Shown piece by piece: positions 34,601 to 47,406 of a stretch of 64,000 nucleotides of DNA. Below the pieces are notes generated by a model. That model searched no databases. It saw nothing but the letters and a program-made list of their open reading frames with translations, and was not told where the DNA came from. Position numbers and translations under genes: made by a program. The DNA comes from Lutjanus erythropterus (Eukaryota > Chordata > Actinopteri > Lutjaniformes > Lutjanidae), in the NCBI GenBank assembly GCA_020091685.1, contig CM034597.1, positions 1,434,646-1,498,645 of the forward strand, written 5' to 3'. How positions within the stretch are numbered: the first letter of the stretch is position 1; every line of letters begins with the position of its first letter.

Positions 34601-37600
34601 ACAGATCAACCACAGTGTGTTATGATGGTAGATTATAGTGGTGGGAGAAAAAAAAATCAATTCTCTTCAGTATTGTGAAATTCCTGAATTGATTTTTGAT
34701 TGCTGAATCTTTTTTTATATATATATTTCATTTAATAATGCTTAGTCTGTTAGTTAATTAATAACAGTTAATGGGAATTCCTAACAGCTAACAGAAATTA
34801 GCATTGCAGTCACAGTAATGTCTTAATAAATGATCAATTTTACTTTGCATGCTAAAAATAAAATTATGTGTGCTCATACTTTCAGACATATATTTCCTCT
34901 GCTCTGTAAAAACTAACTAATAGCTGCTGATTTCACATTGGTAACTCAATCTTTTACACCGGCTTTAAAATTCCAAATGGGAAATGAAGCTACCACTTTT
35001 CTTTTTATTTATTGTTCACTCCTTGCTGAGTAGGACCAGCTAGATAAAATATATTTTTTGTTTGTTCTATTGTACATTTACAACTTTTACATGTAGTCAA
35101 GTCCAGGGTTTTAAAGGGACAGTTTTCAAGTTCAATTTCATACGTGCAGAATGTTAATTTAAAGGCTCACATTTGTGCTGTGTGCAGTTTAGCAGGGGGT
35201 CTATTCATTTTATTTATTTTTTCCTTATGGCACTGAATTGATGAGCAGGAGCAGCCAAATTAAGCTATTAATTCAAAAAGTATTTCATTTACTTCTTTTA
35301 TGGGCAGTATAGCAGTGATGTAGCTAAAATAAAACTCAGAAAACTCAGAAAATCTGACTGATGTTTTTTGCAAAAAAATAATTTTGTTAATTAAATTGTC
35401 TCTATAAGTGTATGATTCAACTGTTTCCATGGTCTAGTGTTAGAAAAAGCAAACAAAAACAGCAATCCATTGTAATATCGAATGACAACACTTAAGAATC
35501 GCAATGCATAGCATATTGGCACCCAAGTGTTATGATAGTATCGAGTCAGGAGATAAGTGTATCATACCAGCCTGAGTGGATATGTGATTTTAGCATGAAT
35601 TCAAAGTTGAATCAATGGTGTAGAGAGAAAGGAAATTACTTGGCATTAAACACAGTGGCGGTTTCAATATCACATCCAGTCCAGTTTGTGCACAGGCCTC
35701 ATTATTTTCAGTTCACATAAAAATTACTCTCTAAGTGAGCAGCCATATCAATTTCTTTACAATAATGAGATTACATGCTAATGCAAGGTTTTAGCAAGTG
35801 TTAGAGTAATCCATATCTATTTCACACCAGTTCTGTGCCCATTCCAACCCCATTTCTTCATCTAGTCAAACCCTGCTGTTCTATGCTGAGCAATTCATCT
35901 GAAATGTGTGAGGAAACAGCCTTATATGTCAAGCTCAGCGGTGGGGAGAGGATCTACCTGACAACAAATTAATGAAAATGTCACTGACTTATACCTCCAT
36001 CTCTTCGTTTCATAAACGCTCTGCTGAGCTTATTAACATGGTGGCCAAGATGCTTTCACTCTTCTCCCTAACCACCCTCATTCATGCCTTCTGCAGTAAC
36101 CTCCCTTCATTCTTCTTCCTCCCTCCTCTAATCTCCTGCATGCATGTCCCTGCTCACTGTTTGAACCCTGCACACTTGTTTGATTAAAAGTAAAACAGGG
36201 CCTGTGCAAGGCTTTGAATGATCTTTTACTTTATCTTGACATAACAGAGGCATGGCCCTGTGAAGCCAGGGACTGGGGGTTAATGGGAGCCATGACAGCC
36301 AAAGCCATTCCATCAGCAGTAGTAGTCTGCCGTAAAGGTCAACCTCCAGTCCATATGGCCAACCAAACGGAAATGTCAGTGTTTGGCAAGGGAAAGTAGG
36401 AAAGGCCTGTTGTTGGAGGTGAGGCAAAGGTATATTTCGTATCTGTACTGAGTAAAAGGCAAATTGAAAGTGATAATATTTTTACAAAATCACACCAACA
36501 AACAAAAGTGGTAGCACAGAGGCTCACTGGATAAGCCATGGCCCCAAAGCTTTTCTGTTTGGAGAGGGAAATGGAATGGAAATGCCACTCAACTTGCTGT
36601 GCATTCACGCTGGAGGCAACACAACCCCACATAGTCACATGAAGACCAGTCATTTCCTCTGTTGTCCATCAAAGGGCAGCTTCTAGTGTGACAACATTCA
36701 CATTCATTCTTGTTTCCCTACAGACGTGACCACATCAGATGAAAAGAAGGACTGCCAGGCAAATGCAAAACAGATCAGAAGTCAAGAGCTGGTGTATCCA
36801 TTAAGCATTCTGCAGCCATTATTGGACCTTTCATACCTACTTCCTTGGTCTGAGTCATTGTGTAATGGGTAAAAATACATTTATATAAATTAAAGGTAAC
36901 ATTTATGGGCAGGCAGCAGGCAAGAACAATAACATAAAACAATACAACAATATGTATTGTTGAAAATTGAAAATCAGAAATGAAAATGATTGTACATCTT
37001 TTTTAACGCTTATATCAATACAGTAATATCAAGTCTAATCAGGTGGCAGGGTTTTATTCTGAAAGTCTGGGACACAAACTTGATCTGACAGTAATGTAGG
37101 CTTGCTGACAGCTAAAACTGATGACATAAAGGCGAAAACAGCCAGTGAAGAACACCAACATTGTGCATAATGCATCATCAAAGGCCAAGTAAGATGTTTG
37201 GGAGGAATTTGGTGCACTCAAAGACTGTGAAAATAATGTTCAGTGGCTTTGCTGCTTGTAAAAAGTTTCAAAAAGTATTAGCTTCTGATAGCAGCAAGTG
37301 AAACTCGTCATCACTATGGAAACACATGAACAGCTGCAGGAGCACAGGCGCTGCAACAGTTGTCAGTGACAAGTGAATGACTATATGTGTGCTTAATCAC
37401 GGGTCTGGTAGTGGGGCTGATATTCACGATTCAAAGTCAAATGGAAGTCGATTTGACCGGAGAATAATAGCGGATAACAGGTTGGTTCTAGTTCTCAGCT
37501 TTGTAGGTGTGGATGAAGGTGGGTTTGCAAAACTGGTCCTGTCTGGGATTCAGACTTTTCTGTTTGATCCAAACCAAAATCACAGCTGTTTTGTCCTTGA

Positions 37601-38265
37601 CCATGGTCCAAACTGAACAGACTAACTTTGGTCTGACTGGAAAAGGTGATCACCTTTCGAATCAAACTGAACAATGGTTCTGTAACAAGTTGTGGCAGGC
37701 AGGCATCAGGCATGCAGCAGGCATCAGAATGGGAAAAGAAGATGAATTGTGTGTTTTGTGTTGGTATGGCATGTATAGTTCATGAGTACACTTGTATAAG
37801 TGCAATGTGAAACCAAGAGTAACTGGATCAAGTGTAATTTAACAATGTGTAATGTGAGTCAGACATTGGTTTGGACTTTCAGGAGTGCAACGGTCCTGAA
37901 ATGGCTGCACTATGATGGTTGGGAGAGTTTAACATTCAAATGAAGAAATCACCATACATTTAGCATATTATTGAAAATGTACTGTAGTTGCGGTATTATT
38001 ATTCATTGCATTTTAATCTTAAACTTTGCGGTTTACACATCAACAACACTTTTACATGTTGATTTCCATTAATTGTATTGTATTGCACTTTATTTACATC
38101 TAGCATTAACCTTTTACTTATCAGCAGACCCATCAATGTTAACTCAGCTGAGTTACAATAACCCTAAATGTTTCTGCTGGTTTTCTTACGCACCTGTAAA
38201 CCACTTATATGTTGTAAAATTGTTGAATGTCTCTCTCAGTTTGCTGATGTTTTATTCACTTGTAG
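31681..38265. other. Long stretch without recognised elements
   Basis: This 6.6 kb interval has only short chance frames. A purine-rich segment lies at about 31900-32062. Around 36180-36420 the sequence is less AT-rich, includes the CArG-like CCATATGG (36352-36359), and may be unique or regulatory. No transposon ends, splice-flanked exons or satellites convinced me. Confidence 0.4.
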
Positions 38266-38475
38266 CAGGGGTATTCAATTAAAAGTTACTGAGGTCCAGT
38301 TATTAAAATTTCCTCCAAGTAAAAGGTCCGAACCAAAGTCCAGCTTGTGTCTTATAGCCTTCCCCTATGTCCACATTTTCATATGGTTTCAACAATATTT
38401 ATTCAATTTTCAATGCAGGAAATGTTTAACAGAGTGCACAGCTAGCTCTTTTATCATAAATAAAAGTAGTCCCAG

Positions 38476-38872
38476 GCAAATAAATTTAAGGCCTTTATTT
38501 CAGATTAAAGAAAACAGAAACCTCAGAATAAAATAAATAAAAAAGTGCAAACAGAGCTGAATAACCCTTTTTTCTCTTAAATTAAAGAGGTTCCAGCCTA
38601 AAGAACTGAAGGCCTACACTTCAAGTAAAAAAGTCAACATCTTCAGAAAACAATAAATAAAAAGTGGCTCTTTTAGGGAAAAAACAAGTGCAAACAGAGC
38701 ATTGACTAAACATTTTTCTCTTCTTTTTTCTTAAATTAAAGAGGTCCCAGCCTAAAAAAACTGAAGGCCTACTTTTCACGTAAAAAAATGTCAACATCTT
38801 CAGAAAACAATAAATAAAAAGTGGCTCTTTTAGGAAAAAAATGCAAATAGAGCTCTGAACACCACCTTTTCT
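38476..38872. repeat. Tandem repeat inside the hAT 3' region, unit about 154 bp
   Basis: TCTTAAATTAAAGAGGTTCC starts a unit at 38575 and TCTTAAATTAAAGAGGTCCC starts the next at 38729. Both continue with CCTAAA-AACTGAAGGCCTAC, GTCAACATCTTCAGAAAACA and AATAAATAAAAAGTGGCTCT. A partial, more diverged unit precedes them at 38476-38570. The tandem array lies between the transposase stop and the terminal repeat. Confidence 0.85.
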
Positions 38873-38875
38873 CTT

Positions 38876-40753
38876 TTAATTATTCTTTTTCTTAATGAGA
38901 GAAATGGGCATGTGACTGCCCTGCCAGTAATTTAAATCTGGTTGAAATGGAGTCAGTGCCATTCTCATGCAGATATGCAGGTGTTCATTGGTAAGTCTAG
39001 AACGGTACTTCTTTTTGATAATGTTCATAGTGGAAAAAGCTGACTCACAGCTGTAAATCGATCCAAACATAGTCAAGGTGTGCAGTGCAACTTTGGTTAG
39101 ACCAGGGAACACACTCTCAGACACAGTCTGTAGCCAGAAAGTAGTAGAGTCAGTTGCCTCAAAATGCTCTCTTAATGCAGCATTTCCTTGCAGATCAAAG
39201 AGCTCAAGCTGTAGAGATCCTGCATGTGCCCACTTGAATGTCTGTGTCACCTCCTTCGAAAATCTTCTGACTTCTCTGATGAGGGAAGGATTCTGGATTA
39301 GCAGGAGGAGCTGCTGCCCAAGGCTGGAGCTGTTGAACCTTTTACTGAAGTTTCCAATCAGCTTGTTTATGAAGTCAACATAGGGAGAAACATCTCTCTC
39401 ACCCTGAATCTGTTCCTGAAGTTTTGGGAAGTGTTCACACTCTCCTTCAAGATCTTTGAAAATGTCCAGCTTCCTCTGGAAAGAGCGAACAGCTGTCATC
39501 AAATCGGCAACTGAATTGTTCTGGCCCTGCAGCTTTAAATTGAGCTCATTAAGATGTGATGTAATGTCAACCAAAAAGGCAACCATATCCATCTTGTGCT
39601 CATCTTGCAGAAAAAGTGAAAACTGCGTTGCTCTCTGACTCTTGACCTGCTCTAAGAAAGCTGCTATTTCTTTTCGAACAGACCAGAAACGTCCCAGTGC
39701 ACTGCCTTTACTCAGCCACCTCACATTGTTGTGCAGTAGCAGGTCATTGGCATTTGCCTCAACATCTTCCAGGAATTCTCTCAAGAGGCGATGCTGAAGG
39801 GATGAGGATGCCCTAAGGAAGTTGATGAGTTTCATCACTGTGTTCATTACTTCAGCAAAATGTTCTGATAGAGTGGCACACAGAACAGTCTGATGGATGA
39901 GACAGTGGTAAGCAATAAGATCTGGGTTGTCCTCTTTCATCCAGGGCACAGCCCCCCTCTCTTTTCCCACCATGGCAGGGGCACCATCTGTGGTGACAGA
40001 GACAACCTACTTCAGATCTATGCCCCTCTTTCTCAGCATCTCTTTTACTGCTGCATATATGTCCTCTCCTCTTGTGTGTGTGTTTGAAGTGGTGTTACAC
40101 CCAGCAGGTCCTCACAGAGCTCCTTCTTATCTTTGTGAAAGAATCTCACATACACCAAAAGCTTGGCATTATCAGTAACATCTGTAGACTCATCAATGGC
40201 CAAAGATATGCATGGTGCACTCTATATAGCTGCATCAAGCTGTGCCAGTACATCATCTGCTAATACTTCTGATTTTCTGGTTGCTGTTGAAGCTGACATC
40301 GGGATTTGTTTGATTTTTTCACACATCTCGTCTTTTTGTTTTCCCTCAAATAATGTCTCAGCAATAGCGTTTAAGCACTACTTCACAACTGTCCCATCAC
40401 TAAAAGTTTTTTTATGTTGCCCCAAAATCCACGATACCAAACATTCATTTGCATGTTGCTGGGCTGTAAATGTACGTGTGATGAGTTGGGTAGATCTGTC
40501 ATACTGGGCTTGCAGTCCGGTTATTTTGCGTGCCCTCAGCTCGGACTTCAGGGGACAACTGCTCAAAAGAGCTGTGCTTTGTTTCGTAGTGGCACTTCAC
40601 GTTGCCACTTTTAATTAATGCCATGTTTTCGGAGCATATGAGGCACATTGGTTTTGAACTGCTTGCCGGAAGAATGAACATGTATTTCTCCATCCATTCA
40701 TCTTGAAAACAACAGTTTTCCGTATCAACTTTCCTTCTTTTGGAGCAAGCCAT
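38876..40753 (-). pseudogene. hAT transposase (ZBED/GTF2IRD2-like family), broken
   Basis: The product would be a hAT transposase of the kind annotated in fish as SCAND3-, GTF2IRD2- or ZBED-like. From the ATG at 40753: an N-terminal BED finger (CLIC, then HYETKH), then the RNase H-like core with the Asp contexts AIDESTDVTD (about 40113-40142) and TTDGAPAMVG (about 39966-39995), an insertion domain, and the C-terminal dimerisation motif SCESAFSTMN with RSRLTNEHL near 38970-39055. Breaks: frameshift near 40552-40560, TAG at 40378-40380, TAG at 40222-40224, a 2 bp slip in a CA run near 40070, and TAG at 40007-40009. The last 365 codons (39973-38876) are uninterrupted. Several stops look like CAG to TAG. 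It seems a fairly young dead copy; an unbroken C-terminal protein from ATG 39973 is possible but unproven. Confidence 0.92.
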
Positions 40754-40800
40754 GCTGTTATCACTGCCTCTTCCTCTCTGCTCTGGTGCGCTGGCCGCGC

Positions 40801-43084
40801 AGGGTAAACAAACAATTTGATTGGCTCAACTGAGTGAAGCTATTGTCGTATTAACTGGAGTAGCAGCGCCTGCTGTCTATAGCCGCAACCATCGGAAAAA
40901 ATGCTCCATGAAAATGATCTATTATTGTGAATTTATAAGAGCATTTCTCATACTGGTGGGGATATGTTTGGTCATGTGTGTCTGTCCATGTGTGCAGCTA
41001 ATCTTACATACTATCAGACCCATCAGCCTTAGATATTTTGTGCAAATTTATGACTGTGTGCTGAAGGACCTCTTGTGGTTTCTGTGCCTCCCAGTTTTTG
41101 AAAAACATATTATTGACTGCTTTGTTTTATATCAATGGCTGACAGCTCACTCAACCAGCTAGTAGGGGCTGCAAATCATCAACAACTGCTAGGCTAAAAA
41201 CAAGGCTACTACTCTGATGCAGGCCACGTTTTCACTTTTGGTGTAGCTCAAAAACTGACATCAATAGAAAGTTTTGGTCTCATCTTAAAACAGAGCATTT
41301 GCAGATTAATCCCATACATGATACATGATGAATAAATCCCTCTGTAAAGTAGCCAGAAGGGACAACTGAGTAATTTGACAAATTTGGACTTATCCCCCTG
41401 TGTACTGATCCCCTATTAAGTGTATATAGTCAAGCAAACCCAGGATACCCTGCTACACTACAATTACATTATTGTATTCTTCACTATCTTTTAAAAAAAT
41501 TGCTGGCTGTATCTGGCAGATGTGGCTGCTTTGCAGTAGGTGCTTCACCAGCTATTGCCAGGCAGAGATCTGCAGTCTACTGAGTGACCTCTTCTGGTGT
41601 CTGAATGAGATGTATGTTATCAAAATGGCTACATTACATCTGCATTTGCTTGTGTTTTGGCCATTGTGTTGTGTTTTACAAAGTTAGAAAAACCTCTTTG
41701 AAACAGCTTCAGCCAAGGTTGGAGTCAATGATTAGTTTAGATTTTTTTTTAATGAATTACATCTCTGCAGTTTGCTAGAATATGTGCAGGGACTTTCAAG
41801 GTTCAAGGCTGAAGCTTTGTTTGTCTTTCAAGGTTTTATTTGTCATTATATAATACAGGAGTGCACAAAGAAATGCAGTTGTATGCCGGTATCTTTACAG
41901 TATCTCTGATTTAATGATGTGTGTAGCCATCTCCCTTCAGCATTCAGTGTTACCCATTTGTATTTAAAGAAAATCAAAGAAAGTTTTATTATCTGTCTGT
42001 TCCCCTCTGTTGCATTGCACTACTTAATGTGTTGCTAACAGTTTTTGTTTTGGTGCTTACCTGAAACGTGGCTTGTTAGAATTCTGGGCCTTCCCCATTA
42101 AAATTAATGGCCACTCCAAGCTTATCCTTAAAACAGTATAATTTTTGACTTGTTTTTGGGTTATCGAAAGACCAATTAGAAAAGATTATTTAAAGAGAAA
42201 TAAGACAAAATTGTGGATATCCAGGATTTGCTTTCAAATAAATTTGTGCTTTTTGTTTCTCCTGGATCTCCCCTTTGGCAAGTTAGCTCTATTGAACATT
42301 TGACGGTGTGTTTGTGCTGTGTGTCCTTGCCTTACAGCCAGTGCCTTCTGGGATACATTCCAAACTCCTGCATCTCTGACAGTTGTGCTAAGGGTGAAAT
42401 AATGAACAGAAGAAAGACAAGTGGACCTTTGTTTTCAGTAAAATTAGCCAATGCATGCACTCACAGAAATGTGAGTTTGAGTGTGGTAATGGCCTTTCCT
42501 GTTGCTCTTGCTGAATTTGAACAGATATAAAAAGTTGCATCATAATCCTGTGGTGGGGATACAGGACTGTGAGTAGTTTGTAGATGCAGTGAAACCATCA
42601 GGGATTGTAGGGGAGCTTCAAAGCTTTCTCGCTCGGAGAGAAAGAAAATAAATAATGTTTAATTTGGCCTTCCTGCAGTATAATGCTTCTCTCTAGCCAA
42701 ATATTACAAGTCTTCCACTCCTCTTTCTCCCTATCCCTCCCTCCCTCCATCAGGTCTTTCCCTGGTCACTCAAACCACAACACTGTCCATTTCCTACATT
42801 TGCTGGGTCATGAAAATTTCATCAGCCCTGTATCCATTGTTAGCTCAAGGACATATTCGGGTGGAAGACCCAGGGGATGTCAGCCACTGCAGCTGTGATT
42901 GCCTGAAACACAGACAGACAGACAATTGGACGAATGGATGCATTGCTATCTTGGATGTCTAACCTTAGCATCCTGCCTGTCAAGGGACATTGCTGGCAAA
43001 AAAGACCCATCAGCCTGGAGCAGCTGCGGCTGCAGCAAGAAAGTAGTAGTAGCTTGTAGCGTCTGTGAAATGCAGCCCTTTGAT
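40801..43084. other. Noncoding stretch, possible repeat remnants
   Basis: The first few hundred bases may still belong to the hAT 5' flank. At about 41824-41885 the text CAAGGTTTTATTTGTCATTA, followed by GAAATGCAGTTG, recalls a common fish retroelement 3' end. Otherwise no exons or element ends recognised. Confidence 0.4.
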
Positions 43085-43720
43085 CTTTAACAATGTCCTT
43101 AATAGCATAGCGTCTAAAAACACCTCTGTCTCTGTGGATAATGGATTTACCAATAGCCCACTTTACAGTACAGGCAGCTATGGATCTCCCTCTTAGGGAG
43201 TGATTTCTCTGGCAATCAGAACATTTAATCAGAGTTCAAGAAGCCGCAGAGACTGTCCTCGGATTCCGTTAATTGCTTTCAACTTGCAGTTCTCTCCCCC
43301 TCAATGGAAATTTCCAATTTAGAACCATTTCATTTTATTTTATTTTATTTCACTCCCTCAGTTCTCATTCTGTGGAGCAGTGAGCCATTCTGTGCAGCAC
43401 AGCAGCTAAATTGCAAGCATTAATCATTTCAGTGTCATTATCAGCATCTTAAAGGTGAAAATCCAAACAAATTGTTTTTCATTTGGCCAGAGCTTAATAG
43501 GACTGTTGTCTTGTAATTTACAGCCTTGGAGCATTTAACACAAACAATTAAGAGTAAATTGCTAAGTCTGCTTATCTGTTCACAGCCTACATTATATTAA
43601 ATCTTTAATGAAGAATCACCTCAAATCAAGGAGCTGTACAATCTAAGCAATAGGCGAGATGTCACTTCATTTATTGTGATAAATTAGATATCAGATTGAT
43701 AAATACTGTGGGTAATAGTT
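43085..43720. other. Possible conserved noncoding block
   Basis: A long segment without repeat signature, dense in homeodomain-like cores and related motifs: GTTAATTGCTTTCAACTTGC, ACACAAACAATTAAGAGTAA, CATTTATTGTGATAAATTAG and CAGATTGATAAATACTG. A short (TTTTA)n lies at 43330-43352. The texture suggests an enhancer of a developmental gene; this is inference without alignment. Confidence 0.4.
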
Positions 43721-45280
43721 TGCTTAATACTTATCTATTTTCTAATATGTCCTGAGGTTATTCATTTTATGCAGCACTCAACAAAACCAGTAATAATATA
43801 CAGTACAATAGCTTCTTTTCACCTCATGAGTTATAACAAATCCCTGCCCACCAACACCACATACTTATTATGTCACATGAGAATGAATTACACACTTTAA
43901 AGCTTCAGTAGGTACATTTAATGTAAAAAAAAAAAAAAGCTACTAATAGGACTAACTAAAGATTAAGGGATACAAGTGTGAATACTGTCCAAATTTTCCT
44001 TAAAGTCTCAATTTACCTAAATCACAAAAAAAACATGTTTTTCACATATCCATAGATCCATAGTTTTCTTTAGCTGTGCTGATAGTTCTAGTTTTATTTG
44101 TCAAGGATTTAAAATATCTATGACTGAGGCTTTTGTAGCCTCCAAAGACAATAGATGTCAATAGAAATTTTGTATGTGGTGTCCACATTAAAAAACAGCC
44201 ATGCTAGCAGATCTATGAGGCTGGACTTTACACTGGCACAGCAGTGTTTAGAGCTAAGCAGTAATGCCATCATACAGCTGGTTCATGGTTCGACATTAGC
44301 CATGGCCCAATGGCCTGTGGCCACCAAGTTTATCTGTATATTACGAGCCTTTACCAACACAATGTTACAGTTCCACAAACATGTCAGTTCCTTTGTGTCT
44401 TTTAGTTCAACATTCTACCAAAAACCGCAAACAGTACTTGTTGCTGGCAAGCTAGTGACTGGGGGCGACTAAAGTCTGGGTTTAAAAACCTTGCATAAAC
44501 CGCTAATGTGATCCTTAAAGAAGACCAAGAAACACAAAAGACAACGGAAAAACAAAATGACAATGGAAATTTAGGAGAGAATTGAGGCAGTAGGTTGAGT
44601 TAGCAGAATATCAATCCTTGTCCATGCACAGGTCCTGAGCTGGCCTAACTCAGTTTGACTCGGCACATGACAGGGGTTTGCATTTCCACTACAACATCCA
44701 TTACTCACTTGTAGGTGTGTCTTTAACTGAAGATGAGCGGCTTAGCTGAAGTCAAGCAGCTGTAAAATGGCAAATAAACACTCAACTTCCAATAAAGTCC
44801 TCACAATAAAAGTCCCATGTTATTGTGTTATTCAGAGCCTTTAATTATGAAGCAGCAAAACTAGGATATTTTCATTTTTCATCTGTGGTAACTTGACATG
44901 ACTCCTCCATGCCTGAAAGTGAACATGATGGTAAAACACAACAGAGACCTAAATGTACAAACAGCGACACAGAAGAGAAACATCAAACCACAGAGATTAT
45001 CTTCTCAAGACCTGAGAGCTGAACACACAGTCACTTTTAGAAAGTTCTTTCTCTCTGCTCTCTTGCACATGCACAAGTTCGATGGTGACAAAGGGATGAT
45101 GTCGCAAGTTGGCCGCGGTCAGCGAGATGTCACTGCAGCCAGCTTGGGCTCACTTTGGTCCCACTCCAGACTAGGTCCATCTCACGTGTGACACCTCGGT
45201 ATGATAAGTGGTAATAGGAAAGCAAATCAGCATCGCACGCTTTGACTCGGTGCATACATGTGTTGTGTGTATTTATGTTA

Positions 45281-45286
<6 letters not shown>
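43721..45286. other. Noncoding stretch with MITE-like ends
   Basis: TTTAAAGCTTCAGTAGGTAC near 43896-43915 resembles a TTAA-type MITE end, followed by a 14-base A run at 43926-43939. At 44630-44695 the words GAGCTGGCCTAACTCAG and GACTCGGCACATGACAG resemble the 27608-28638 element's end. Neither is complete. No gene recognised. Confidence 0.35.
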
Positions 45287-45336
<50 letters not shown>

Positions 45337-45346
45337 TGTGTGTGTG
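45287..45346. repeat. (GT)n microsatellite
   Basis: About 30 GT units with one CT interruption near 45336. It produces Cys-Val and Thr-His frames that are artefacts. Long alternating purine-pyrimidine tracts can adopt Z-DNA. Confidence 0.97.
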
Positions 45347-47339
45347 GTAAGAAGTCAGCCTTGATACGTGTACACACTCTATCGCTACCAGGGTGCCCAA
45401 ATCCACAATGATACAAAAGAGAAAATAGCAAATAATCATATGTGAGGAGCTGGAAGTATCGAAAAATCTGCTGTTTTTGCTGACTTTAAGGGAAAAAATC
45501 AATTATCTCTTTAATTATAAGCTAAAGCCCTGGGATAACTGCTGTTATGATTTGAGGCTTCATAAATATTACTTACATAAAAAATTTACTTAACTTGTAT
45601 GTTTATGTCAGTAAACATGTATTCCCTCACTGTGTTTTATTCCACTTTATTCCACTGCTTCAAATAACATATTATCACCTAGAAATAGGCAGCATCATTA
45701 TCTTTAATTGTCCTTTATATTTTCTTTTAATTTTCTCTTCAGAGAAGAAAAAAGAAAAAAAGAGATGCACCAAACCACCCAAATCTGCTCTTTCCTAGGT
45801 GTGCTGATGAATCCCACCTGAGACTGTGGACATTTGTTTGATATTCCGTGTGCAAACATTCTGAACCATGACCAAGAGATGTAAGAAGAAAAAACACATT
45901 AAGATGTCATTTCAGCAGAGAGACACAAAGTAACTCAAGTAAGAGAATGAAGGAGTTAAAAATAAGACTTCAGTTAAATAAAAAGTTTTATTAATTAGAA
46001 TTATCAATTCTAATTAAGTGGTTGGCAGTAAAGGAAAAAAAAACAATTTGCCATTTTTTTTATCAACTGAATGAAGCTTAAAGGAAAAGCTATGTTTCTT
46101 TAACACTTTTATTTTAAAATATTCACAAAAAGTATTATGTATTCAATTTATTCATTCATTATATCAGTTTTTGGGCTTTGTTTACATCTTCAAATTACTT
46201 GTTTTGTCTGACCAACAGTCTGAAACTCCTAAATTATTGAATCTAAGATAATATAAAAGAGATGAAAGCAGCAAGCAGGAAGCAGGAAATAGATGTGGGA
46301 AGACTTGTCAAATATGAAGCTAAAATATGAACTGTTAACTGTTGACAGTTAAAGGTGTCCCACTAGGTAAAGCACTGAATATTTGTAATTATTATAACTA
46401 CAGATATTTTAATTATAATTAGAACAAATAATTGATAATTACTATTATTATAAATATTAATTAAGAATATTTATATATTTTTTTTAAACGTGTTTTCTTG
46501 TGTTGGACAGTTTCTTATGTTGGTTAGAGTGCTCTTGATTTTCTCTTACTTAAGAGCAAAAATATTAGTGAATCTCAGAAATTAATGGGTACTAAGAAAA
46601 TTTGTCCATAAATGGTTTCTTGCATGAAGCCCATTGACTGTCATTTAATTTGTGTGTGTATTCTGATGAGCAGAGGCAGCCGTGTGTGGACGTCCCAGCA
46701 CCTGTTGGCTGATGTGTGTATCAGCAGATTGTAAGCAGTAGTTGTAGGAGAACTCAGTGACTGTGACGCCCAAACATGAGGGACACAGTCGACTACCTCC
46801 CGTGTCTACACTCTGTGACCGCTCACCAAATGGCACGGCGCTGAGCGGAAGAGATACGGCGTGTGTGTGTGTGTTTGAGTGTATGAGTGTTTTGTGCACA
46901 TGTGTGTGACATGACACAGAAGTGAAAAGATTGTGCGTGACCACGGCGCCTGTGGAGCAAAACTGACAGAGATTAAAAATGAGTGGACCACTGCCACCAA
47001 ACCACCAACACAGCAAAACAAACACACACATACAGTATGCATGCTTCATGTAGACAGGCCAGGGAAGTGTTCTTAAACCATAATCCTTTCATGTACTTGT
47101 CTCCTCCCCTGTTTGCGTGTAAAATTGCGATGTCAGAAAAAGGCCCAAACATGCTCTGGATGACTTCTAATAGGATGGATTTGGTCACTCTGCTGCCAAA
47201 TCAGCCTGAGGACACATCAGGAGGAGACAGAGACAGAAAGAGTGCAGAGAGACAAACATGTTTCCTAACAAGAAGCAGAGAAAACAGCCACTCACTTCCT
47301 GACTAATCATAATATTATTGTTTTATGTGTATGAGAGCA

Positions 47340-47342
<3 letters not shown>
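45347..47342. other. AT-rich noncoding stretch
   Basis: No element ends or exons recognised. A shorter (GT)n lies at 46860-46874. The less AT-rich part 46650-46980 carries overlapping frames on the minus strand (134 and 78 codons) with no domain; it may be unique sequence. Confidence 0.4.
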
Positions 47343-47385
<43 letters not shown>

Positions 47386-47406
47386 TGTGTGTGTGTGTGT
47401 GTGTGT
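47343..47406. repeat. Compound (GA)n(GT)n microsatellite
   Basis: About 20 GA units (47343-47382) pass directly into about 11-12 GT units (47384-47406). Confidence 0.97.

Larger units (their letters stand above)
38266..40800 (-). mobile_element. hAT element with CAGGGGT end, 5' side not delimited
   Basis: The 3' terminus (relative to the minus-strand gene) is at 38266, reading CAGGGGTATTCAATTAAAAG, a standard hAT end. The interior encodes a hAT transposase on the minus strand. Between terminus and stop codon lie tandem repeats (38476-38872). I found no matching inverted end or copy of the adjacent octamer ACTTGTAG beyond 40753, so the element is probably truncated or rearranged on its 5' side. 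Confidence 0.8.

Noticed and set aside
39078-40618. Several plus-strand frames of 60-151 codons
   Set aside because: They are antisense shadows of the hAT transposase pseudogene on the minus strand.
41380-41410. CAGGGGGATAAG (reverse complement) as the missing 5' end of the 38266 hAT element
   Set aside because: It does not match the CAGGGGTATTCAATT terminus beyond the first bases and the adjacent octamer differs from ACTTGTAG.
45208-45502. Cys-Val and Thr-His repeat frames
   Set aside because: They are translations of the (GT)n microsatellite on the two strands.
46645-47049. 134-codon minus-strand frame
   Set aside because: It spans a short GT run and overlaps another minus-strand frame; no domain is visible.
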